Source: Engraulis encrasicolus
Lineage: Eukaryota > Chordata > Actinopteri > Clupeiformes > Engraulidae
Assembly: GCF_034702125.1 (NCBI RefSeq)
Contig: NC_085875.1
Span: 45,789,770 to 45,853,769 of the forward strand
Direction of reading: 5' to 3'
DNA length: 64,000 nt
Position 1 is the first letter of the stretch. Every line of letters starts with the position of its first letter. Shown here one piece after another: positions 12,213 through 40,280 of the stretch. The notes beneath the pieces were generated by a model that had not been told where the DNA came from, did not search any database, and saw only the letters and a list, made by a program, of their open reading frames with translations. A program made the translations under genes and the position numbers.

Positions 12213-13065
12213 GGCTGCTGTTCTGTGCCCTTTTCTTCTCCTCCTGTGCCTTCTTTGCAGCCTTCTCTGCTTCTTTCTCTGCTTGCTTAGCAGCCTTCTC
12301 TGCGTCTTTTTGTGCCTCCTTGGCAGCCTTTTCCGCTTCCTTCTCTGCCTTCTTGGCGGCCTTCTCAGCTTCTTTCGCTTCCTTCTCGGCTTCTTTCTGG
12401 GCCTTCTTGACAGCCTTCTCGGCTTCCTTCTGTGCTTTCTTGTCTGCCTTTTCAGCTTCCTTCTCTGCTGCCTTCGCTGCCTTTTCGGCTTTCTTGATTT
12501 CCTTCTCGGCTTCTTTCTGGGCCTTCCTTGCTTCCTTTTCAGCTTCTTTCTGTGCCTTCTTTGCAGCCTTGTCAGCTTCTTTGGCTGCCTTTTCAGCTTC
12601 CTTTTGTGCCTTCTTGGCAGCCTTGTCTGCTTCCTTTTCTGCCACCTTAGCTGCCTTTTCAGCTTCCTTGGCGGCCTTCTCTGCTTCCTTGGCTGCCACC
12701 TTGGCTTCTTTTTCAGCCTCCTCCTGTGCCTTCTTTGCTGCCTTTTCAGCTTCCTCTTGTGCCTTCTTGGCATCCTTGGCTGCTTTTTTGGCTGCCTTTT
12801 CAGCTTCCTCCTGTGCCTTCTTTGCAAGCTTTTCAGCTTCCTCTTGTGCTGCCTTGGCGGCCTTCTCTGCTTCCTTGGCTGCCACCTTAGCGTCCTTCTC
12901 AGCATCTTTCTCTGCCTTCTTGGCTGCCTTTTCAGCTTCCTTTTGTGCCTTCTCATTTGGCTTCTCTGCTTCCTTGGCTGCCTTCTCAGCTTGCTTCTGT
13001 GTTTCTTTGGCTGCCTTTTCAGCCTCCTCCTGTGCCTTCTTGGTGGCTTTGTCAGCTTCCTTCTG
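12208..13065 (-). repeat. Coding minisatellite for a K/A/E-rich helix
   Basis: The last exon of the gene above is an imperfect in-frame repeat built from GAA/GAG, AAG and GCx codons. The unit varies between about 21 and 33 bp, giving 7- and 11-residue steps in the protein. Because the repeat is biased in composition, long open frames also appear in other minus frames and on the plus strand (Leu/Phe/Cys-rich or Ala/Ser/Phe-rich); I treat these as by-products. Confidence 0.8.
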
Positions 13066-14403
13066 CTGCATTTAATTACGTAAAACAAATGAATGAAACA
13101 GACAAATCAGTCTAGAAAATGGCTAGTATATCAAAGACCCCCAGTGTAAATGATAGGCTATCATATCAAACTGCAGCCCAGCTTTTGACAACACTACTAA
13201 TGTCAAAGAAAACTACATTTCTGTATAGAAAATGCACCTGGTCGAGGTCAGCTGTGTCAGGGTTGTCAACGGGAACCAGAGAGGCCTGGTGTTTTTCAGC
13301 CAATTCCATAAACCACCATGTCTCCTCACGCACCTTCTCCACAGCAGGAGCGAAATTGACATCGAGCAGGGAATACCAGCTCTTACAGATGTGCTGCACG
13401 GGCACAAAACAAGCAAAGAAATCAATCATAAATTAATATCAACATGATTAAGATAGAAACAACATCAACAATAACGCAATATAATATCAATATAACACCT
13501 ACAGAGTAGCTTAGACCATACTTTTGAACATTAAACAAAATACCACCATTGTTTTCAGACCAAGGTTAATAATTGTATTGCACTTTTTAAAAAATGGGAA
13601 TTGACTTTTGACTGAGCATGAGGCTCTTGTGCATGTAGCCTACCATTATCGCAATCTCTCTCTCCAACTCGTCGTTGAGTATTTCTTTCTTGACAATGGT
13701 GTCTCTGATGACAGCCTCGCATGTCCTTACTCCGTGCTGCATTTGCTTCAACTCCTTCCGCAAGTCATCCCAGTCGTCCTGGTGGCAAGCCCTCTGAAGC
13801 TCCCGTCTCCACAGCATCCTCTCACTAGGCTTCTTGACGAGCTCCCGGAGCCTGTCTCGGTCTGCCTCCAGAAGACGGAAATACCCCTGGATGTCCTCAT
13901 AGGCGGCCTCCTCCGCCGCCGTCAAGCCTGAGGCCAGCTTTACAGTGTTATCCAGCACCCAGCATGGGCTCCATTGGACTACAAAGAAAGACATCAAATT
14001 ATTTTACATTATTTTATATCAGAGGAGTTTTTATTAATTTATTGCGGGCCTTTAGTCTGTTTAAAGTCATGGAGTATGTCATCTTTTCCCCATTGTTTTC
14101 TCTCATACCAAGTATTCCATATGGGGATTATAAAAACGAGATTACATTAGATTAATTACAATCTCTGTCATTAATTAGATACATTTCTTACAACACTTAT
14201 ACATTCATAACACGCTTAACTCCAATCTCCTTTTTTTACTACAAAAAAAGAAAGCCATGATCTGGCTTGAATGGAAGGTACACTATCTTCGTGACATGGC
14301 TGTTGTCAGGGGTAGATTATTTCCTTTTATCCATAGATATCCATATGGTGAGTCTGGAAGTGAAATCTGACTCTCTTAAATGTGCACTGTGTAGGCAGCC
14401 ATA

Positions 14404-14486
<83 letters not shown>

Positions 14487-15115
14487 GTTAATGTCTCATT
14501 CACATGTTTAGTTTAACTGCACATTGGAGACTGGTCAAACACAACTTCAAATTGCTTTGCTTGTTGTATAGTGCACTTGTTGATGACTTGACTTAATTCA
14601 GATAGGCTGCACATAACCTTTCCTGGAGGGACTAGTATTACCAGGTGACATAGTAGCCTACAGGTAAGCCAGGCCTATGCCAGGTTTATACTCTTTTAAT
14701 ATGACACTGACATGTTTGGCCAATCGGTAGTCTACCTAACACCTACTCGGTAGGCTACTATGTAGGCCTACTGGTCCTGTATCATGATCACCAGTGGAGG
14801 GCTAACTACTGTATTCTCAAACTTTCTTGTGTGTCATGAGCCATTGGTCCAAACAAAATAGCCTACAAAATATGCAGACTAACGGTAACCATAGCCAGAC
14901 CTACTTATGTGCGTTTCCCCCCCGCGATTCAGTAAAAAGAAAAACTTTGCGTAATATTGTGCGTATTGTTAGGCCTACTTACTGCGGCATGGACGACCGG
15001 AATCCGGAGGTAAATCATCAGCCGAGAGTGGTCGAAGACCAGAACCCGAAGGTAAATCATCAGCCGAGAGTGGATCACCAGAATCCGGAGATAAATCATC
15101 AGCCGAAAGCATCAT
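12208..15115 (-). CDS. Uncharacterised protein, SADDL repeats plus K/A/E-rich helical tail, copy 2
   Basis: Family not recognised. Four minus-strand exons join in phase: exon 1 14983-15115, exon 2 13644-13978, exon 3 13238-13393, exon 4 12208-13065; 1,482 nt, 493 aa. Donors are GCA|GTAAGT, ATG|GTAGGC and CAG|GTGCAT; all acceptors end in AG after pyrimidine-rich tracts. Residues 1-44 hold three LSADDL...DSG repeats, acidic and Ser/Pro-rich. Residues 45-208 look helical and charged, with several Trp (motifs CWVLDN, ERMLWRREL, ETWWFMELAEKH). Residues 209-493 are nearly all K, A, E, with Q and D, in 7- and 11-residue periods (for example KKAQKEAEKAA), predicting a very long helix or coiled coil. 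No signal peptide or membrane segment is visible. The TAA stop overlaps an AATAAA. Copy 1 lies about 13 kb to the left. TMEM234 follows to the right on the opposite strand. Exon 4 has other open frames, but only this one joins exon 3 in phase. Function unknown. Confidence 0.65.
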
Positions 15116-15567
15116 TGAATGAAAAAGAGACCCTGAAATCTAATCTATTAAGGTGAGTGTAGTAACGCGCACCGCCAGTAGAACGATTGAACTACAAAGT
15201 AGCGGTCGAAATTTTTAGAGCCTACTCTTGCGATCCATTTTCATACGTCATAATAGAAAACTCTTATCAGTTGATTATTTGAAAAATCATTGTACGCTCT
15301 ATGACGCGTTGTATTGCCTAGGATTATTTTTTTTTCTAGTTTCAGCATCTAATCAATCTTATTTTAGGTGAAAAAAACACTCAATAACTAGTAGGCCTAC
15401 TTTAATTACTAGGATATATTATTAATTAATTCATTAAATTAATTAATTAAATATTAATTAGGGTACATCTAGTAGCCTAGGTGCGCACCTACCCCCTTTC
15501 CTCGGTGCATCGTGAATTCCAGGACTACAGAGGGCAGTGTTGGGCTCATATTCAATATCTTTGTTGT
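13858..15567. repeat. Right unit of the tandem gene duplication
   Basis: This is the partner of the segment at 1-2595. It lacks the hAT-like element present in the left unit and has a much longer (TG)n run in the same intron position (14407-14485 versus 1042-1092). The right breakpoint is about 300 bp before the inverted-repeat element that precedes TMEM234. Confidence 0.85.
14407..14485. repeat. (TG)n microsatellite
   Basis: Long dinucleotide array in intron 1 of the copy 2 gene. Confidence 0.95.
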
Positions 15568-16269
15568 GCATTTTCTTCACAGAGGAAGATGAATTATGGT
15601 GGGCGCTGGTATGGAACTTTTTCTTGAATGCTTGACGAATGATTTGTTTTGTTTATATCTGTATTCTTCTGCATTTTAAGAAAATTATGCATTGATCTGC
15701 ATATGAGGCAGGCATATTGGTGGAGTTATGACAAAATGAGTGGCGCTTTTCTTGAGGCGCGTTTACGCTCAATTGTTTCTTCCGCGTCTAGTTCTACATT
15801 CCGCTGGAGCCTACCTGGCACTTGTCAGTTTACTTCAGCTGTCTGGTAGCGCACTGCAGTCTGTTCCCAAATAATAAGTAACTAAATGACGGTGTCGTGC
15901 CGAAAAGTGAGTGCCTGCCAGCACACGAGTGCCCTCATTGAAACCAATGACATGTTTTGAGAGAAAATTATAGGCCTACACATTTTTGCAGAATGAATTA
16001 CATAATTTATGAACTAAAATATGCTTATGAAACATTACTCGTCCTCCACTTAATATGAGCTATTTGAATGAAACTGTAACATTTGTTATGACAATTCTTC
16101 GATTCTTTTATGGAAATAATACTGAAATTGTAACCAGTTCTTTGTAATACTTCCAGAAGGAATGTAGATTCTTTATTGATAGGCTTTCCATCTTAAATTG
16201 TGTCGGATTTATCTGCAAAAATGGGTAACAAATGTCTGAAAAATTGGTCATTGGTTTCCATTGGTTTCA

Positions 16270-17512
<1,243 letters not shown>

Positions 17513-19375
17513 TGGCCATATCAAAATCCCCCCGGCAGGCATCTGGGTCCTGATTGGGTCGTGGAGGAGAAGGATGGTGGTGGTGGTGGTGGTTATCGAA
17601 TGACAATGGTGGTGGTTGACCTGTCAGTCTTATGTTGGTACTTGATCCTTCTTGCCGCTGTTGTGTAGTGCAGTGCAGTGCAACGCAACCCAAACAAAAC
17701 GCTGGTGTAGTGGCAGACTCTGCTAGATCTTCTGTTTATAGTGATGTGTTTACATATTCCGCTGCTGTGGATAAGTGTACAGAGTAGACATTGCAATGCA
17801 ATGGCATACGTTATCCTGCTGCTCGTAGAAAAGGATGTTTTTCTTGACCAGCTATAAAGTGTCCTCTATCCTTAGTGCTGTGGTGTAAGACATGCGTTAT
17901 TGCCTTTCCATACTTCTTTTTGGAGTAGAAGCACCAAGCCATCTTGAACATGCCCAAGGTAAACTACATTCCCAAAGCTGCAGCCTAAAGACAATGTGCT
18001 ACATGGATCATGCTTATCCTTAGCCTGTCACATTGGTTTATCTTATACTATTTCAGAAGTACCTAAAACGTTAACCAATATAAATTGGTTACAGTTCAGT
18101 ATTGAACTGGGTAGCACATTGAAGACTGTGTATGTGATTTACATACAGTATGTCCTCCTAAAGCCAACTTGACCTGTTTTTGGATGCAGTATGAGCAACT
18201 GTGATTCAGGAACACAACGTTGGCTTTGTATTGCATTCCCTCTCCCCAAAGATATCGCCTCTCCAAGGTCATGCAGCTGATCTCAGCCTGGAGACCTAGT
18301 GTATTTTTAGATGTCGTTCTTGCTGAAAACAAACTCTATTTTGTCATATCGCTGGAGCCAGGTGATACATGCAGAAATATTTGCACAGACTTGTATTATT
18401 CTATTACAGGAATGGATGAGATCTGTGGTTCTAAATAAAACCTTTGTTGAACAACGTGAAAGAGAACTTGTGTATGTCTGTTGTTATCGTCATCGCTGCA
18501 GCCGAAACTTGTGAAATGTCTTTATAGGGAAAAATGTCAAACATTCACTGTTGCTAAAATACAGCATTGCCTAGCTTCTTCATGCAGAAGGTATGGTTAT
18601 TATGACATTACAGAGAGGCTCAAGTAACATACTAGGACTGCGGTCCGATACTTCTAGTGTGTCCCAATATGCAGAGAAAGATTAGACGATTTTTTTTGCG
18701 TTGGAAGTTCACTCTAAAAGAAGTTAAGTGGTGGTAATGGGACGCAGACTTGGTCATTACAATTTTGGGGACAATGAGGGTATAGGAGAGGCTCTGGGTA
18801 AATGTTACCATTAAAAGTTAACACTAACATTATTTCCAGAAAATCAAGCATTCATACGCATTGCTGCTATAAACTGAATTTTATTTGTGATGTGCTTTAT
18901 TAAGATATACATTTATAGTGACCACCATACAGTATAAGTGTTTGAAAGTGCTTGTGTACCCCACCCTCCACAATACAGATCTCCTGTGATTGATGAGTGA
19001 CCTTTTATTAATGATATAGCCAGCCACCAAGTTTAGATGGCCAGCAGCAATCCAAGGGCAGAGGTGTCAATCAAAGCCCCTGCTATATACAGTATTCATT
19101 ATGCCTGTGCACATCCGCACGTAGACTATACACAGGTGATTTCACTAATGAGCTGATCTGCTCTGATTATTTGTTTGTGTGCTCATTTAAGATGTGCTAC
19201 TTTACTTCATGAACATATCAAATCAAAAGCAAAGGGCCTTGAGGGCAAGAGAGCTTACTTTCATCATTAATGAGTATGCCATTGCAGTGGGGTAGATGGA
19301 TCGGCGGGAACGTTAGGTCAGCTTACAGTGACTTGTTGGCAGTTCTCACCAATTAGCTATGGTGCTGATTACACG
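17513..19375. other. TMEM234 3' region and spacer
   Basis: No further exons seen. An AATAAA at 18434-18439 on the plus strand is a candidate TMEM234 polyadenylation signal, giving a 3' UTR of about 0.9 kb. The remainder has no recognised feature. Confidence 0.5.
18434..18439 (+). terminator. Candidate TMEM234 polyadenylation signal
   Basis: Canonical AATAAA about 920 bp after the TMEM234 stop codon. Assignment rests on position only. Confidence 0.4.
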
Positions 19376-19377
19376 TA

Positions 19378-21039
19378 CAGTTAGGGCCAGAAATATTTGG
19401 ACAGCAACACAATCATAATCCTTTTCCACCATATACCCCACCACAATGGATTTGAAATAAAACAAACAAGCTGTGCATTAACTGTAGACTCTCAGCGTTA
19501 ATGTGAATGTGTTAAAATCCATATTGCATAAACAGGAATGAAATAGCAACGTTTTTTGTGTGTGTTGCCCACTTTTCAAGGGATCAAAAGTAATTGGACA
19601 GTAGGCTTCTCAGCTATTTTCCAGTCAGATGTGTGTTATTCCCTTACTACACCATCACCAAGATGTCAATACAAGGTCTTAGAGTTCATTTGAAGTGTTC
19701 CATTTGCATTTCCATATATTTTAACGGAATATCCATGAGATCCAAAGTCCACCTGTCACCATCAGTGATGCAAGCCATCATGAGGTTGAAAAAAATCATA
19801 ACAAACCCATTTGAGAGATGGGGAAACATTGAATATGACTAATTCAAGAGTTCAGAATGTTGGAAAAAAATAAATACCAGAGCAACACCAAATTACTTGG
19901 CAGACATGGAAGACAAATGCTGTGGATGACAGACAATATTCTGTATCTGGTGAACAAAAACCCATCTCCCAACAGTTGGCCAGATGTAGAACAGTGTCCA
20001 GGTGAACGGTGGATACATGTCCAAGGCAGCAATCAAGAAAAAGATCAAGAAAATTGAGGAACACTTCACCATAGGAAATACAGAGGGTTTACTAAAATAT
20101 GTAAAATATTGATTGCATCAGAAATATCAATACCAGATTTGGCTTTGCCAAACAACGTCTTAAAAAGACTGTATAGGTCTTGAGCTACATCCTATGGACA
20201 GAGGAGACAAACATCATCTTGTACAAGGGTAATGGGAAGAAAGGAGTATAGAGAAGGGAAGGAACTGCTCATGATTCAAAGCATACCACCCAATCAGTGA
20301 ATCATGGTGGTGGTAGTGTCATGGTGTGGGCATGCATATCTGTCCATACTATTTTCCACTTGTATTTATTGATGATGAGGACTACAGACAAAAGCCACAG
20401 GATGAATTCTGAAGATTTTCAGGCTATATTATCATGTCATATTAAACCTTATGGTTCTGAACTCATTGGACAATGCTTCACAGTGCAGATGGACAATGAC
20501 CCAAAGCTTCATCTGAAAGCCACTAAGCCATTTCTACAGCAAAAAAGTGAAATATTATTCAATGTTCCAGTCAATCAACTCACCTGAGTACGGTTGAGCA
20601 AGCATTTCACTTGCTGGAGGCAAAACTGAAGGGAAAATACCCTAAGAATAAGCAGGAACTGAAGACTGTTGCAATAGAGAGCTCACCATAGCATCACCAG
20701 AGATAAAACCAAGTGTCTATTGATGTCTATGGATTGCAAATTACAGGCTGTAACTGACTGGAAAGTATTTGCAACCAATTAATTAAAAATTGAAAGTTTG
20801 ATGTATAAATACTAGACTGTCCAATTACTTTTGGTCCCTTAAAAATGGGGTGGCACTGATAGAAAATGTCATAATTCCTTCACAGTTCACTCGATTTGGA
20901 CGCAAACACCCCCATATTAAAGCTGAAAGTCTGCTGTTAATGTACATATCGTTTGTTTCATTTCAAATCCATTGGGATGGTGTACAGCACCAAAAAGACG
21001 AAAATTGTGCAGATGTCCAAATATTTATGGCCCTAACTG
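19378..21039 (+). mobile_element. Decayed Tc1-like transposon
   Basis: Full-length size (1.66 kb) with terminal inverted repeats CAGTTAGGGCCAGAAATATT at the left and the complement at the right, flanked by TA. Plus-strand remnants of the transposase are readable around 20297-20587: GGGSVMVWACIS and QMDNDPKLHLKATKPF, the second including the conserved Asp region of the DDE domain. Frames upstream are broken, so the enzyme is inactive. Confidence 0.85.
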
Positions 21040-22218
21040 TATGAGGATAGTTTTAAATGTGAATATTTTTTCATCTGTTTACGTGTAAACACAACATGTG
21101 GGCACAAATAAAAAATCCATTGTGGCAGGTGCACTTAAGCTCCCTAAGGTGCTGCTCACACCTGTACGGATATTGTTAAGTGTGGATATTTTGTTTATCC
21201 TGTTTAGGGTTTAATGCAACACGTGGATAAAAATAAAACTCCATTGTAACAGGTGCATTTAAGCCTCCAAAATGGGATATTTTTTGTACACGAGAGGCAA
21301 AAAAATCCATATGCGTGTAAACAGCTTCTAAAGCTTGAGTTGACTGACCACCTGTTGCGAATCACCCCATCACAAACAACACCCATGATGGAGAAAAATG
21401 GGAAAGTTCCTCAAAGACCACTCCACTGGTTCGAGGGGGACCAAAACGTTCTCTTCCAATGTTACAATTGAAGGGTTCCTCAAAGAATACTTAGGCGCTC
21501 TTTAGTTTGCCACTATGGAGGAACCACTTAAGGTTCTCTCACAAACTATTTAGAAAACCTTCCAAGCACATATACCGGTAGGTTCATCAGAGAACCCTTA
21601 GGGGTTCTCCCACAATGTCAACTCTTCGTTCTTCGACGAACCTTGTAATGTTTACAGTACAGTGTAAGACAGTACATCCATATTTGCTCATTGCCAGTGT
21701 ATTCTCTAGCCAAGAGGCCCTCTTCCTCTCAGGGTTCTTGGATCAAAGACCTGTGGAGGTGGTGTTATGTTATTTGTTATGAATAATAAGGGAACCAAAC
21801 ATGTGACCATCTGAGGAACCTGGGCATCACCTGCATCAATTGGCAACAGTCAAAATACCAGTGCTAGCATGAACAGAGATGTTGAAGAAGTGTCTTCATA
21901 CAGTGCTTCACTAGCTGTGTATTTTCAAATAACTAAACAAACACAGGGGAGGTAGCGATCGCACACAGTGGGTGAAATATGTTCAGATGTCTATTTTATT
22001 AAGACAATATGTCATGCGCAAAATAAAAAAAAACTTTTGGCGCTGGCCCATTATCAGCATTTTCAATCCAAATTGGAACGGGTAAACCCAAGCGTTAGCT
22101 TCCTTTTCGTTTATGGGGCCTTATGTTTTCGTCTGACATCTTGGCCAAATAAAAATATCTGTCAGCGTCACTGTGCCATCTCCACCTTCCCTGTTCTAAT
22201 GTTAGCAAGTGACCCATG
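21040..22218. other. Spacer between Tc1 remnant and MITE pair
   Basis: No gene seen. About 21050-21330 is a dispersed repeat related to 34034-34235 and 58240-58495 (motifs such as ATGGATATTTT and AACAATGGAGTTTTTAT). A minus-strand AATAAA at about 21995-22000 is a possible DCDC2B polyadenylation signal. Confidence 0.4.
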
Positions 22219-22354
22219 CAGAGTTGTATAAAGTAGAAGTAAAAGTGCTATTGCAAATGTAATAACAACACTGATGTTACATAGCTGCAAATATGTAATA
22301 TCATACAGTTGGTGTTGTAATTACACCCATACCACTTCTACTTTATACAACTCT
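22219..22354. mobile_element. Small MITE
   Basis: Inverted repeats AGAGTTGTATAAAGTAGAAG and its complement bound a 135 bp AT-rich unit with no coding capacity. It abuts the next MITE. Confidence 0.75.
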
Positions 22355-22483
22355 GGGGTGCATTTCTCGAAGCCATAGTCGCTAACTACTTTAGCTACTT
22401 TGTAGTTTTCAATGCAATTTCCCATTGGCAACTACCCAAGTTGCTAACTGGCTAACAACTACGCATTCGAGAAACGCACCCCA
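22354..22483. mobile_element. Small MITE in DCDC2B 3' flank
   Basis: Inverted ends TGGGGTGCATTTCTCGAA / TTCGAGAAACGCACCCCA enclose about 95 bp containing repeated GCTAACT-type motifs. It ends 17 bp before the DCDC2B stop codon position, so it probably lies in the 3' UTR. Confidence 0.75.
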
Positions 22484-22500
22484 GGTATAGTAGTGATGCC

Positions 22501-37602
<15,102 letters not shown>

Positions 37603-38031
37603 CTTGGACCAATCCAGAACAGAACCAGCTCAAGCTCAGCTGTCTTCTGCTCTGCTCTACACTTCTCCCCACTCACCACACGCTGTGGTTGGGCTCCAGC
37701 CCCGGTAGTCCACTGATATAGTCCATGTCAAATGTCCTCAGAAAATAAAACTGTATATATTGTTTCTAAAGCAAAAAAAGGTGAGCAGTTTAAGTGTCGT
37801 CCAACGTGATGTGTTTGAAGGTGTGTGTGTGTGTGTAGTGCATGTGTGTTTGAAAGTCTAGTGTGTGTGTGTGTGTCCGTGTGTCCTCTCTAGGCTTCCC
37901 TTCACACGCTCATGTGTCCAGTCGCACAGAAGGTCTGTGAGTATTTCCTGGTTGCCATGGCAGCCCAAGCAGCAATGGCTGCTAGCTTTGTGGGCCCTAC
38001 CCACAACAAAAGGGTAAGAGAGCAAGAGAGA

Positions 38032-38095
<64 letters not shown>

Positions 38096-38155
38096 AAGAG
38101 AGAGAGAGAATGAAATGGATTGCGAGGGAAAGGACATGATAAAAAGAGGGTGAGA

Positions 38156-38211
<56 letters not shown>

Positions 38212-39266
38212 GCAAGTATGAAATTAATTGAAACAGAAGCTCGTGTGATGCAAGAAATGGAGATGGAGACGGGGCACAGCTCAAGTGGTCTTGGTTGCAT
38301 GAATCAGACAAAGCACGTCACTCCTCTCCTCCGCTCAACAAAGATAATACACAGCACTGAATTATCAATGAGTTTCCATTCACGACAGGACGCCGCACAT
38401 CCGCACTGTGAAAATAACACCATCCAAACAGAAAAACACACATCATGCTAGATAACACACACAAACACACGCATACATGTACAGACATGGGAACACACAC
38501 ACACACACTTCCCAATAAGTCTGGTCTTCTCGTCGGCTCGTGATAGGTCACACTGTTTCCCAGTTTGGCTGTTCATTTATGGGTTGGTTGGACAATTTTA
38601 TCCTTAACAAGAAAGGCAACAAAATTCAAAAGACATATCGGAAATCATGTCCCATCATTAGGTACACAGGTGTATACATTTCAACAATGGTTGTTGATTA
38701 CCGGCACTGGCTGTATAAGCCAAGCGATGGCTTGTCAAAACAGCAATGTTCATTTTATTGACCATAAATTGGGCAGGGTCTCTACAGCGGCGAGGCTTTT
38801 GCATGTTATCAGCTTTGGGCAGGAGCGATGCTGCCTGGAATGACCCCCGTGCTTCATTGCCCTTGGCAAGCACACTGCTATTTGAATAGTGCCACTCTTT
38901 TACTACTGGGGAGAGCTGGGCCTCATCGCCGCCTCATAGGTCAGATATTTCAAAAGCAACACCTCTGAGAAGGAAATTAACAAATCATTCTCATGCCATA
39001 TAGCCCCACAGATACTGTAATTTCCAGGAGACAACAGCGTCAATGTAGTATTGTATGTACTGAATAATTCTTTTCTAATTGTACTAAACCAAGCTAACAG
39101 CACAATGATTCAGTGCAGTCTTTCATACACACTTAAAGAGACAGTGAGACCAATTTCATGCATAACAGATGACAGATCAGTGAGCAGTGGTCATAAAACA
39201 TAATTGCATTTATTTTAGTACAAAATCTGTTATACAAAGAATATGCACCCCATTTTTGCGCGCGCG

Positions 39267-39305
<39 letters not shown>

Positions 39306-39475
39306 ACACATGCAAACATAACCCAATAAAACTACAGTCAAAAATACCTTCATATAGCAATAAAGTTCAAGTACCAAAAATAGTGTCATTTCACTGAAAT
39401 AAGTGTCCCCCGTCCGGCTGGACATGATGTAGCCTTAGCTCACGGACTGAAGGAGTATCTCAGTATGTCCATCTC
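37603..39475. other. Spacer between DCDC2B and IQCC
   Basis: Should hold the DCDC2B 5' UTR and promoter and the IQCC 3' UTR. Two (GA)n arrays lie at 38021-38110 and 38154-38208. A CA run preceded by GCGCGC lies at 39257-39305. A minus-strand AATAAA at 39209-39214 is a candidate IQCC polyadenylation signal. No extra exon seen. Confidence 0.5.
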
Positions 39476-40187
39476 TCATGTTGAGGCAGCGGCGTGTGAC
39501 TGACGTTGTCCTTCTTCCATGTCTTTCCTCAGGGACAAGTACTGTAGAGATTAAAAAAGCAACCAATCATCCTTTGTGGCATAGTACACAGCTCAGCAAC
39601 AGTGATTTTCAAGATCAGAAATGACACATGGAGCACTTATTTGTCTGATACCACAAAATAAGGCCATTTAAAAAATCGTCCATTTAAAATCCTAATATCT
39701 CCTGCATGTACAGTAACTGCTCTCAGTGTATGAAAGTGTGTGCTGTATGTTAACATGTGCAATAATGTGTGGAATGTCTTTATTCTGTTTGTATTCTTGT
39801 AATGTAATGTCTTGTGTTTTCTGTTTTTCGCCTGTATGCTACTGGACACCTTAATTTCCCGGAACAAAAAATGATCTACCAGCATCTCTACTCTACTCTA
39901 CTGAACAAAGCTGTAAAGCTAAACAAAGTAGTAGTTTGTAGCCAACTAGTATGACAGAAATATTTGGCATAAACTCTTTTGGTTTTTGGAGGGAAAGAAG
40001 CGAGAGGTGTGAAAAAAATGAAGACACTGGGCCAAACAGTAGCCAAGAAATTGGACCTACCGCAGTCTGAGTCCTGTGTCAAAATGCTGAAGTGAAACAC
40101 TACCCTTAAGCCAGATAACACTTGTAAGGTCTTACGGCAGCTTAGTAGGCTACCATTAGGAGTCATTAGGACACTTCCCCCTCCACC

Positions 40188-40280
<93 letters not shown>

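Noticed and set aside
12037..13083. Plus-strand open frame of 348 aa rich in Leu, Cys and Phe, and a 290 aa Ala/Ser/Phe frame
   Set aside because: These mirror the K/A/E codon repeat on the minus strand. There is no initiation context or homology, whereas the minus frame joins three upstream exons in phase.
12087..13088. Minus-strand Arg/Lys-rich open frame of 333 aa
   Set aside because: It is a shifted frame of the same repeat and cannot be joined in phase with exon 3 (CAG|CAG junction).
22354..22483. A CRISPR-like or regulatory palindrome
   Set aside because: It has single inverted ends typical of a MITE. No spaced direct repeats exist anywhere in the window that would suggest CRISPR.
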